Source: RYN-428 sp035695715 (GTDB lineage: Bacteria; Planctomycetota; Phycisphaerae; Tepidisphaerales; Tepidisphaeraceae). Taken from it: 54,749 bases of DNA. Position 1 is the first letter of the stretch; every line of letters begins with the position of its first letter. The translations under genes were made by a program, and so were the position numbers. Location: NCBI GenBank assembly GCA_035695715.1, contig DASRRM010000409.1, positions 1 to 54,749 on the forward strand, in the 5' to 3' direction. The notes under the pieces were generated by a model. The model did not search any database. It was not told where the DNA came from and worked only from the letters and a program-made list of their open reading frames with translations. This document shows, in pieces, positions 16,111 through 24,088 of this stretch.

Positions 16111-19100
16111 TCATCCCCCATCCGGCATCCGGATATAGATCCCGCCCGCGCCCACCAGCGAAGTCCCGAAACTGGCGATAGCTTTGCGCCCTTTTCCATC
16201 CAGATTGATCAACCCGATTTTCGTGTCGTAATGGAGGCGGTAATCCAACTTGACGCGAATGTCCTTTTTGCGATCCAGCCCGGCCATTTTTGACCCGGGG
16301 ATAATCAGCACGTCCTCGCGCTGGGAATGGCCGAGGATCAGATCGTCGATTCCGTCGCCGGTATAGTCGGCCACCGTCGGGCCATCGCGGATTTGATCGA
16401 ACTGAATGCCCAGATCGATCTGGGCAGCGGGCGACTTGTGGAAAGGGACGGCTGCGTCGCCGGTATTATGGAAAACGGCGGCCATCGCATGCACGCCTAC
16501 CATTCCGATTTGCACGATGTCCGGCTTGGCGGTTCCGGTAAAGTCGCCGACGGCCAGATACGTCCACTCGCCGAACGGGCGATCGAGGGTAAGCGAAGCC
16601 AAGGCGGGCAGTTTACCGTCGCCGCCGCGAAGGAAGATTTCGCCGGCGGAGGTGATCAGGTCGGATTTCCCGTCGCCGTTGACGTCGCGCAGTTGCAATT
16701 CCAGCGCGCTATGCGCCAGCTTCGGCCCATCGGTGAATTTCAGCGAGCCGTCGGCCTGCAGATGTCCGAGCAGGCATCCCTGCACGAAGCGCTGGCCGAT
16801 CACGCACTCGGGCAAATCGCAGTTGCGATCGGCGGCAAAGCTGGCGGCGCGCACCGCGCCGGGAATCGGCACGATGGTCCAGTCTAATTTCCCGCCGGCT
16901 TTGGCCAGCAGCATCACTGCGCTCGACTCCGACGAAACCATCAAATCCGCCACTTTCCCTTTCGTCAGATGGTTGATGCGCAGCTTAAACGCCGGGCCCA
17001 TGCCCGGGACTTTGACGGTCTGGTCCGGTTTGTCCTCGAAGTGTCCCTTTTTATTCAAGTAAATTTTCACCAGCAGGCCATTTTCGCCCGGCGTGACGGT
17101 TGCGATATCGTCAAGCCCGTCGCCGTCAATATCGCCAAAGGCGGCGGCGTAAATGGTATCGAGCCAGCCGACCACCTGATAATTCTTATATGCAAAGCCA
17201 AACGTCGGATCGGGCTTCGGGGGCGTCATTTTTCCCCAGCCGGTCGCTTCTCCCGCGGCAATTCCAGCGGCGATGAAATGGTCCGGCGTGCCGTCGCCAT
17301 GCCCGCATAAAACATAGTCGGGCTTTAAGCCATCCAATTTCTTCAAGCTTGCCAACACATCTTCCGCCCGGAAATTCACGCTGCCGGAATATCCCAGCGG
17401 GCCGTCCGGCATGATCAGATCGCCCAGCGTCACGTACTTTCTGCCGCCCATTTCAAAAAGCGCGCCCATCGATCCGTAGGTATGTCCCGGCAGCCGAAGC
17501 ACGCGCACTTTCAAGCCGCACAGGGTCATGTCAGTATCGCGGTCGACGAGAATATCCACCGGCACCGGCGGGTGAAATCCGTAGCCGCTGGTGAAGGGCA
17601 GATCGTGCTGAAGCGTGTAAGCCATCTCCGGGCTGGCGATGACTTTGGCGCCGGTGATGACGCGCCACAAATACGAGCCGGGCGCATGATCGCCGTGCTC
17701 GTGGGTGGGCAGGATATACTTGACGCGCATCGGATCGAGGCCCTCGGCCTTGATGGTGGCCCAATTCTGCTCGAACGAATGGCCGGAATTGGGATCGACC
17801 ATAATCAGCCCATCCGGAGCGGCAATGACGATCTGGTTTCCCAGATCGCTTTGGGCGCGACCGGTATTATTGCGCCAAACGCCCGGCCCGATTTGTGAGC
17901 CTTTGCGATCGGCGCGTGTCCATGGCTTGTCGCCGGGCTTTGCGGTTTGAGCGAGGTCATTTTTCCACAACTCGAGCCCATCGCCGTCGAGCAGATGCAA
18001 AATCCCCTGGGCCGTGGCGATGAGAATTTTGCCGCCGTCGCCGGAAGCCTTGATGATGCTTGGCGCGCCAACGTCAATCCCGTCGAGCAGCTTTGCGATC
18101 GGGCGCAAATCGCTCCCCAGAATGTAAACCCGGCCATCCCAGCAAGCGACGACCGTGTTTTCGCCGGCAACGGCCACATCGGAAACCGCATCGGGAAAAT
18201 GAATCGCCCGCACATCGCCATCGCCAATAGACAGGGCATAAATCGTTCGTGCGTCATCGTCAGCGGGAAGATTAGGCTGGCCGGCGAGTCCCCGGCTTGC
18301 CCAATGGTGCGGATAGGCCAGCAAGGTCTCGCCATTGGCGCTGAATGCCAGATCGACCCAGATCGCCTTCTCAAATGCCGCCGGCGCGAAGGTGCGGATT
18401 TTATTTCCCGACGCATCGTAAACGTGAACGGCGGGGCGGGCGGCGGTAAAGCGAACGCCGATGCTGCGCAGCGGCCTCAAGGCTTCGTCCGGCGTGTGCG
18501 GCAGAACGAATCGCTCATATCCCTGATAGTCGGCCGATGCCGTCCGCTTTCCATCGCCATCGATCGCCACCGACAAAGGTCCCCACACGAGCTTATCCTG
18601 CATTTTCGCGTGCGGCCCATACAACCCCGCCGCCAGCGGCGCGGCGGCATCCACATCTTTCGCATCCTCCGCCGACCTCGCCCAGAGCGGCCCTGGCTTT
18701 TGCTTTTCCAGAACGGCAAGATTCTTCAATTCCGCGCCGCTGTCGCTTTCATTAACGATCGAGCCCACGACAATCCGCCCGCCGGCTGAAACCGCCAGCG
18801 CTGAAATGCGACCGTCATGTCGGCCGTCACGCGCGACAAATTCAGCGTGCGGCGACGCGCTGGCGTTTAACCAGCGCACGCCGTCCGGCGTCGCCAGAAT
18901 CAGGCTTTCCCGGTCAACGCCCAGGGCGCGGGCGTAATGGTTGGAATGCTCGCCGTACTGAAACAGCAGCGGCTGGAAATCGTTGATGGAATGTCCGGTT
19001 TGCTGGCCGGCGGCGAAGCGAAAAAGGGCGGGGGGGTCATCTGCCGCCCCGGTCGGCGACGTGGAAATCGCCGCCACACCCGGCCCGTCCGCAAAAGCCG

Positions 19101-19407
19101 CGATCTCGCCATTAAAGCGCTGGCCGACCGCATGCTGCTGCAGAATCTTCCCGTCGCCATCCAGCAGAAAAACATTGGGATCGCCCAGTGGCGCAATTGT
19201 TCCAACTGCGATCAGCTTCCCATCGGGCGCGAGATCAATGCAGGCGATGCCCTGCCAGGGCAGCGGCCCAAGCCCCGAAGCATTCCAAGCCGGCACGCGC
19301 GAAACGACGGGCCCGTGCCGGATATCAATCGCCGGTGATCCCATCGCGTGCAGCGAGCACAACAGAATGCAAAGTACGCCGACGCGAAGTCTCTCTAATT
19401 TCGACAT
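16111..19407 (-). CDS. Secreted propeller / metallo-beta-lactamase / FG-GAP fusion protein
   Basis: This is a protein of 1098 residues. A signal peptide (LRVGVLCILLCSLHAMGSP) follows the ATG at 19407, which has AAGGAT upstream. Residues about 30-530 look like WD40/PQQ-type propeller repeats (for example CIDLAPDGKLIAVGT, LAFSANGETLLAYPHH, VVACWDGRVYILGSD). A complete metallo-beta-lactamase domain follows: HEHGDH near residue 565, GHTYGSMG, LGDLIMPDG and CGHGDGTPDH supply all expected zinc ligands. The last 350 residues hold FG-GAP/VCBS-type calcium repeats (FGDIDGDGLDDIATV, VNGDGKSDLI, TGDGIDDLILG). The MBL domain probably hydrolyses an ester or similar bond outside the cytoplasm, while the flanking propellers may bind a partner or polymer. 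The gene stands alone and no substrate can be named. Confidence 0.85.
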   Translation of the reverse strand: MSKLERLRVGVLCILLCSLHAMGSPAIDIRHGPVVSRVPAWNASGLGPLPWQGIACIDLAPDGKLIAVGTIAPLGDPNVFLLDGDGKILQQHAVGQRFNGEIAAFADGPGVAAISTSPTGAADDPPALFRFAAGQQTGHSINDFQPLLFQYGEHSNHYARALGVDRESLILATPDGVRWLNASASPHAEFVARDGRHDGRISALAVSAGGRIVVGSIVNESDSGAELKNLAVLEKQKPGPLWARSAEDAKDVDAAAPLAAGLYGPHAKMQDKLVWGPLSVAIDGDGKRTASADYQGYERFVLPHTPDEALRPLRSIGVRFTAARPAVHVYDASGNKIRTFAPAAFEKAIWVDLAFSANGETLLAYPHHWASRGLAGQPNLPADDDARTIYALSIGDGDVRAIHFPDAVSDVAVAGENTVVACWDGRVYILGSDLRPIAKLLDGIDVGAPSIIKASGDGGKILIATAQGILHLLDGDGLELWKNDLAQTAKPGDKPWTRADRKGSQIGPGVWRNNTGRAQSDLGNQIVIAAPDGLIMVDPNSGHSFEQNWATIKAEGLDPMRVKYILPTHEHGDHAPGSYLWRVITGAKVIASPEMAYTLQHDLPFTSGYGFHPPVPVDILVDRDTDMTLCGLKVRVLRLPGHTYGSMGALFEMGGRKYVTLGDLIMPDGPLGYSGSVNFRAEDVLASLKKLDGLKPDYVLCGHGDGTPDHFIAAGIAAGEATGWGKMTPPKPDPTFGFAYKNYQVVGWLDTIYAAAFGDIDGDGLDDIATVTPGENGLLVKIYLNKKGHFEDKPDQTVKVPGMGPAFKLRINHLTKGKVADLMVSSESSAVMLLAKAGGKLDWTIVPIPGAVRAASFAADRNCDLPECVIGQRFVQGCLLGHLQADGSLKFTDGPKLAHSALELQLRDVNGDGKSDLITSAGEIFLRGGDGKLPALASLTLDRPFGEWTYLAVGDFTGTAKPDIVQIGMVGVHAMAAVFHNTGDAAVPFHKSPAAQIDLGIQFDQIRDGPTVADYTGDGIDDLILGHSQREDVLIIPGSKMAGLDRKKDIRVKLDYRLHYDTKIGLINLDGKGRKAIASFGTSLVGAGGIYIRMPDGG

Positions 19408-19572
19408 GAGATTGATCCTTGCTGCCAAGGTGGCCAGCCCGATTTCAACCCTAATCGCACAATCGGCGCGCTCTGCACGCTCGATCGAATTGGACACGCC
19501 TCAAGCTGAGCGGCTTTTAGAAAAGGCAATCGTGACACGGCCGTCCCCGGCTGAACTGCCGAACAGAATGCG

Positions 19573-19673
19573 AAGAGGTTTGACCACGGATTTCACGGAT
19601 GTACACGGATAAGAAGACCCCCTGATTTTCTTCCCATCTGTGTATATCCGTGAAATCCGTGGTCAAACCTCTT
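19573..19673. repeat. 28-bp perfect inverted repeat (ACCACGGATTTCACGGAT family)
   Basis: Arms at 19573-19600 and 19646-19673 are perfectly complementary over 28 bp, with partly matching sequence further in. They lie in the 406-bp gap between two minus-strand genes. The rest of the gap (19408-19572 and 19674-19813) shows no gene. Confidence 0.88.
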
Positions 19674-19813
19674 TCGTTTTCCGTCATTCTGTTGTCGGCA
19701 CAGTCGATAATGAGACACTTGCCTGCGCCGCGGGCGCGGCGACCGCGTGAGAACGCCGGATGACGCCCGCAAATAAGACGCACGTAATTGCGCGACGCGA
19801 TTTAGCTTTAGCT

Positions 19814-20857
19814 TCAGTCCTTTACTTCCTCCCACGTCTTATCCGGGTTGTATTCTGAGATTCCCTTTACTTCGTCGGCGGTTTTTTCGCCGAGGTTCTT
19901 TTGATACACCTTGCCGTCCTGGTTGACGATGAAGGTCATCACGCCGGATGCGCCCCAGCTATCGGGCCAGGCGATCATCGCGAATCCTTTGGTCAGCCGG
20001 CCATCGACGATGTAATCCATTTTTCCGCCGGGAGCGGCTTCGCCCTGGCTGGTCAGGATGTGGAAGAAATAGCCGTGATAAGGATGATGCTGACCGTTCG
20101 GCGGATTTTTCAGATATCCCTCGGCCTGTGCCTCGGCGACCAAGGGTCCCATCGGACTGATTTCCTCATTCTCGCCGGCCGCCCAATACAAGCCGTCGTG
20201 CTTGCCATCGCTGCTGCGGAAATGCCGGGCGTACTGAATGATCTTGTCGTCGCTGCGCGGCTTGCTCGCGTACGCTTTTTGCGCAGCCACATATGCCCGG
20301 CAAACGGAAATGGCATTCAACTCATTTTCGCCGATCCGGCGGTTGAGCAATTCCTCCTTGCCGGCGGCTGTATCAAACGACCATCCCTTGTCCGATTTGA
20401 CGAGCGGGATGGGGAACGGCCAGTTCTTCAAGCCGATGTATAGCACTGCTTTGTCGGCGCCCTGATGATCGACCCGCATGTATTCCGCCAGATGCCCGGC
20501 GAATTTTTTCATCCCATTTTCCTCTTCCACCGGATCGCCGGAGAACACCAACTGCTGACCTTCGGACCCGAAAATGCCCAAGAGTGCCTGCTGGTCGCCA
20601 GCGATGGCTGCGCCCTTTAAAGCCGAACCGGCGTCCTCGGCGGTGGCGAACGTTTTCGGCGCCGACGATGCGCTGTCGGTTGCATCAGACTTGGCGTCGT
20701 GGCTGGCATTCGCTTTGGCGTCGGGAGCCGAGCAGCAATCGCCGCTGCTGCATTGTGCGGGTTTGGAGGGTTGGCTGTTGCAGCCGGCAATCGCCAGCAA
20801 GCCGCCGGCCAATGCCAGCGAAAGAAAACGGCCTCGGTAAAGCGATGGATGATTCAT
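19814..20857 (-). CDS. DUF2950 lipoprotein
   Basis: This is a protein of 347 residues with a lipoprotein signal (LSLALAGGLLAIAGC, cysteine about residue 26) and a low-complexity linker rich in Ala, Ser, Asp and Lys up to about residue 68. The DUF2950 body follows: TAEDAGSALKGAAIAGD, LKNWPFPIPLVKSDKGWSFDTAAGKEELLNRRIGENEL, HPYHGYFFHILTSQG and a C-terminal GVMTFIVNQDGKVYQKNLG. These are the typical family segments. Function is unknown. The gene lies 90 bp downstream of a DUF3300 gene on the same strand, and the two families are commonly neighbours in other bacteria, so they probably act together in the envelope. Confidence 0.9.
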   Translation of the reverse strand: MNHPSLYRGRFLSLALAGGLLAIAGCNSQPSKPAQCSSGDCCSAPDAKANASHDAKSDATDSASSAPKTFATAEDAGSALKGAAIAGDQQALLGIFGSEGQQLVFSGDPVEEENGMKKFAGHLAEYMRVDHQGADKAVLYIGLKNWPFPIPLVKSDKGWSFDTAAGKEELLNRRIGENELNAISVCRAYVAAQKAYASKPRSDDKIIQYARHFRSSDGKHDGLYWAAGENEEISPMGPLVAEAQAEGYLKNPPNGQHHPYHGYFFHILTSQGEAAPGGKMDYIVDGRLTKGFAMIAWPDSWGASGVMTFIVNQDGKVYQKNLGEKTADEVKGISEYNPDKTWEEVKD

Positions 20858-20947
20858 GGTGAGCTCCTGAATTTCGAATTGTCATTTAAAAAGTCAAATC
20901 TCAAGCGCGCGGGCTATCGCCTCGCATTCCCAAACGCCGGCAAATGC

Positions 20948-22312
20948 TCAGCGCTTTCCGGCGCCGCGGCTGGCAGCGCCGCGATTGCTGGCGCGCGACG
21001 CTTCGGCGCCATTGCCGTATCCACCGGCCGCGCTGCGCTGGGCGGGCTCGTTTCTCGGCGGCTCGCTTCGCGCCGGAGCGGCGGCTCTGGGTTGTTCGCG
21101 GGGTTGCTCCACGCGTGCCGGGGCCGCGGCATGGGGCTCGGGCGCGGGCACGGCATGCCGGACCGGCGCTTCAGCCGGCCGCGCAGGCGCTTTATTTTCC
21201 GGGCGAACGCCGCCTTTTTCCAAACTTTCCCGCCCGCGCTGGCTTTGCTGCGCCACCGTTGGCGCGTGGTTGTAATTGTTGATGGCAGGGCGGGCGGCGC
21301 GCTCCGCCGGGGCATGGGCCGCCTCATATCCCGTTCCCGGACGCGGCGCGGCGGGCCGGGCGGCGGGGCGGTTCACATATTTTGGCATTGCCTTTTTGGG
21401 ATCGTGCATCTGCCTGTTCCAGGCGCCCGCCCTTACGTTCACCACACGATTGTGATCGTGCACTTGAATATCTGCCTTGTTTATAAACAGCCCCGGCCGA
21501 TCGTGCGTGTAGTCATACGCGCCATGCCCGGCATCATGCCGCCACCACGGCCGGTCAGCGCCCCACGATCCGACGTAGATGGTGTGGTCGTGCCAGTCCA
21601 GGTCATGGTGCAGCCACACGCCGCACGGAATCCCATGCCAGTAACGTATCAGCGGCACATAAGGCTGGCCCACCACCTCCACCGGCGGCTGGTAGACCAG
21701 CGTCGGGTCGTAAATCGGCGGATAAATATTCTGCGGGTCGGTCGGAATGATTTCGATGGTCCCGTTGTCGTTGATCACCGTTTGCTGATCATTACTGACG
21801 AGATTACCCGCCGCCAGCGCTTCGCTGCGCAGCACCTGCACCGCGTTCATTACATCCGCCTGTTGATTAAGAAATGCTGCTCCAAGGCTGTTCATCCAGT
21901 CGCCGTTGCTGGCCATGTAATGCAGCAGGTCGGGATACCGCGCCACGCCGGCCACGCTCAGGTCCCATCCCTGGTCATCGATGGCGTTCGGATCGCCGCC
22001 GCCGTCGAGATATTGCGCCGCGGCAACTACATCGTTGGGATAAGTGCAGGCGACCAGAATCTGCGCCAGCATGGCATCCGGATACAGCGCCACGGGCGCA
22101 GCAAGCGGCTGCAAATCCTCCGGCCCCAGCGGCGCATAGGCATCGCCGTCCGGCACAAGCTGCGCACCGGCCGATCGCATGAAAAAATTCCCAGCGCCAA
22201 GAGCAATGCTGGCAACCACGATGAAAATAAAGAATCGCGTAAAGTTCCTCGCTTTCCAATTGGCAGCCGTGTGAAAGGCCGCCGCGTTCGAAAGGATAAC
22301 CGATTCGGCCAT
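20948..22312 (-). CDS. DUF3300 exported protein
   Basis: This is a protein of 454 residues from the ATG at 22312. A signal anchor (FIFIVVASIALGAG) is followed by the DUF3300 domain with its hallmark LAAPVALYPDAMLAQILVA, then YPNDVVAAAQYL and the IIPTDPQNIYPPIYDPTLVY segment. The last 150 residues are a disordered tail rich in Pro, Ala, Arg and Glu. An upstream in-frame start would read into a repeat (22348-22505) and was discarded. The DUF3300 function is unknown. It is the first gene of a likely two-gene operon with the DUF2950 lipoprotein. Confidence 0.9.
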   Translation of the reverse strand: MAESVILSNAAAFHTAANWKARNFTRFFIFIVVASIALGAGNFFMRSAGAQLVPDGDAYAPLGPEDLQPLAAPVALYPDAMLAQILVACTYPNDVVAAAQYLDGGGDPNAIDDQGWDLSVAGVARYPDLLHYMASNGDWMNSLGAAFLNQQADVMNAVQVLRSEALAAGNLVSNDQQTVINDNGTIEIIPTDPQNIYPPIYDPTLVYQPPVEVVGQPYVPLIRYWHGIPCGVWLHHDLDWHDHTIYVGSWGADRPWWRHDAGHGAYDYTHDRPGLFINKADIQVHDHNRVVNVRAGAWNRQMHDPKKAMPKYVNRPAARPAAPRPGTGYEAAHAPAERAARPAINNYNHAPTVAQQSQRGRESLEKGGVRPENKAPARPAEAPVRHAVPAPEPHAAAPARVEQPREQPRAAAPARSEPPRNEPAQRSAAGGYGNGAEASRASNRGAASRGAGKR

Positions 22313-22347
22313 TGGCAACACTGGACGAAATATTGAAATGACTGCAA

Positions 22348-22505
22348 AGGGGTGTGGCCGTCTTTTTTGGCACCGTCGTGACACGCGTGACACGCGTGAC
22401 ACGGCCGTCTCGGCCGTGCCTCATGCTTTCGGCGTAAATAACACCAAGCACGGGCGGGACGCCCGTGTCACGAATGACCGTGCCAAAAAAGACGGCCACA
22501 CCCCT
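22348..22505. repeat. 158-bp element with 26-bp perfect terminal inverted repeats
   Basis: Arms at 22348-22373 and 22480-22505 (AGGGGTGTGGCCGTC then TTTTTTGGCAC) are perfect inverted copies. Between them are three GTGACACGC units, a CGGCCGTCTCGGCCG palindrome and a CGGGCGGGACGCCCG palindrome. The element has the size and shape of a small non-autonomous mobile element, but no target duplication was recognised. A related ACGGGCGTCTCGCCCGT palindrome is at 54611-54629. Confidence 0.75.
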
Positions 22506-22564
22506 GCAAAGCGGCAGGAAGCCTCACCGGCATTGGACGGCCTTAGCTCAGATGCCCACTGGTA

Positions 22565-24088
22565 TCAGGGCGCAAGTGAAGCGAGGTCGCGGTGGATTTG
22601 GGAGACGACGTCATCCCATCGTCCGGGTGTGCTCTGTCGAAACAGCCGCACCGTCGAATACCATGGCGAATCGCTGCGAAGTATCATCCATCGCCAATCG
22701 GAGGCCGTCGGGATCAATATCCATGTGGGAATACCCAAGGCGCCGGCCAGGTGCGCGACGGCAGTGTCGACCGTTATCACCAGATTCATGTTGGAGATCA
22801 GCGCCGCCGTGTCGGCAAAATCGCTCAACAGCGATGAATGATCACTCATTTCCAGAGCCGATTGCTCGGACTGTCGGCGGGGTAGATTCTGGAGATTGTG
22901 AAAGGTGATATTTGGAACGCTGGCGAGGCAGGACAGACTGGAAAGATTAATTGACCGAATACGATTGGTCGCCAGTTCAGGATTGCCGCGCCAGGCCAGT
23001 CCCACGTGGAAATGAGAATCCTCGCCAACGCGAAGACGCCATTTCTGGATTTCATCGCGGGCAAGCTTGAAATAGGGGACGCATGCAGGCACCGTTTCCA
23101 GGCGCGTGTCGAACAGAAGCGGCAGGCTCATCACCGGCACATGCAAATCAAATCGAGGCAACACCTGCCCGCCGATGATTATTTCCGCCACTCCCGGGAC
23201 TGTGCTGATTAATCGGGCCAATTCCCGCCGGCATCCGACGATGATGCGTGCGCCGCGATCGGCCAGCAGCGACGCATAACGGACGAACTGGATGCAGTCG
23301 CCGAATCCCTGTTCCTCGTAAACGAATATTGTTTTGCCGGCAACGTCTTCGCCGGCCCATCGGGGGTGGGGAAAGGTTCGCGGCTTGGCCGATGGAACTT
23401 TCCATCGCCATTCGTATTCCAGCCAGCCATGAAGAAAATCGCCGCTCTGCAGCAGCGCCATCCCAAGGCCTTGATGGGCATCGGGATAATCAATGCGAAT
23501 GGCCAGAGCCCGGCGATAAGCCGCGATGGCTTCGTCCAGCCGGCCGAGATAGCGCAGAACATTCCCCATATTGTTCCAGGCGTTGGACATGGATGGCTGA
23601 AGGTCAATGGCCCGCCGAAACGCGGCCAGCGACTGATCGAGATCCCCGCTTTCGTAGAGTTGAATGCCGCGGTCATTGAATGCTTCGGCATCGCTCAGCT
23701 TCCTGTGGCGGGCGGTCCTTTGCGGCGATACGCCCTGGCGCGCCAGCAAGCGTTTGAGATTGTTCTGGACGTGGGTGGCGTTGGGCTTCACATGCAATGC
23801 CGAGCGATACGCGGCCTCGGCTTCGGCGAAGCGGCCCAGGTCCTGAAGCGCCACGCCAAGATTATTGTGATAGCCCACCGCACCCGGATTGATGTCGATG
23901 GCTTGTTTGAAGGCTTCGATGGCGGCAAGTGCGCTTCCATCCCGCTGCAAAATCAGGCCGCGCAGATGCAATGCTTCAGCATCGCGCGGATTGGCGCCAA
24001 GCGCTTGATCGCACAGGGCCCTGGCCTCGGACAGCTTGCCGGCACGAAAAAGCGAGTCTGCCTGCTTCGTCAGTGGGGTTTCATCCAT
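22565..24088 (-). CDS. TPR protein with C-terminal GT9-like glycosyltransferase domain
   Basis: This is a cytoplasmic protein of 507 residues. The N-terminal half contains about six tetratricopeptide repeats in two groups of three (about residues 5-105 and 133-235), separated by a basic linker. The C-terminal half shows features of the TPR-linked glycosyltransferase family: the EYEWRW end of the TPRs, YEEQGFGDCIQFVRYA, VGLAWRGNP, and the donor-site block NLVITVDTAVAHLAGALGIPTWILIP followed by DWRWMILRSDSPWY. Such proteins may glycosylate proteins, like SPINDLY/OGT, or carbohydrate acceptors. The ATG overlaps the stop of the upstream repeat protein by 8 bp, so it is translationally coupled to it. 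This makes the surface proteins plausible targets, by inference. Confidence 0.86.
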   Translation of the reverse strand: MDETPLTKQADSLFRAGKLSEARALCDQALGANPRDAEALHLRGLILQRDGSALAAIEAFKQAIDINPGAVGYHNNLGVALQDLGRFAEAEAAYRSALHVKPNATHVQNNLKRLLARQGVSPQRTARHRKLSDAEAFNDRGIQLYESGDLDQSLAAFRRAIDLQPSMSNAWNNMGNVLRYLGRLDEAIAAYRRALAIRIDYPDAHQGLGMALLQSGDFLHGWLEYEWRWKVPSAKPRTFPHPRWAGEDVAGKTIFVYEEQGFGDCIQFVRYASLLADRGARIIVGCRRELARLISTVPGVAEIIIGGQVLPRFDLHVPVMSLPLLFDTRLETVPACVPYFKLARDEIQKWRLRVGEDSHFHVGLAWRGNPELATNRIRSINLSSLSCLASVPNITFHNLQNLPRRQSEQSALEMSDHSSLLSDFADTAALISNMNLVITVDTAVAHLAGALGIPTWILIPTASDWRWMILRSDSPWYSTVRLFRQSTPGRWDDVVSQIHRDLASLAP

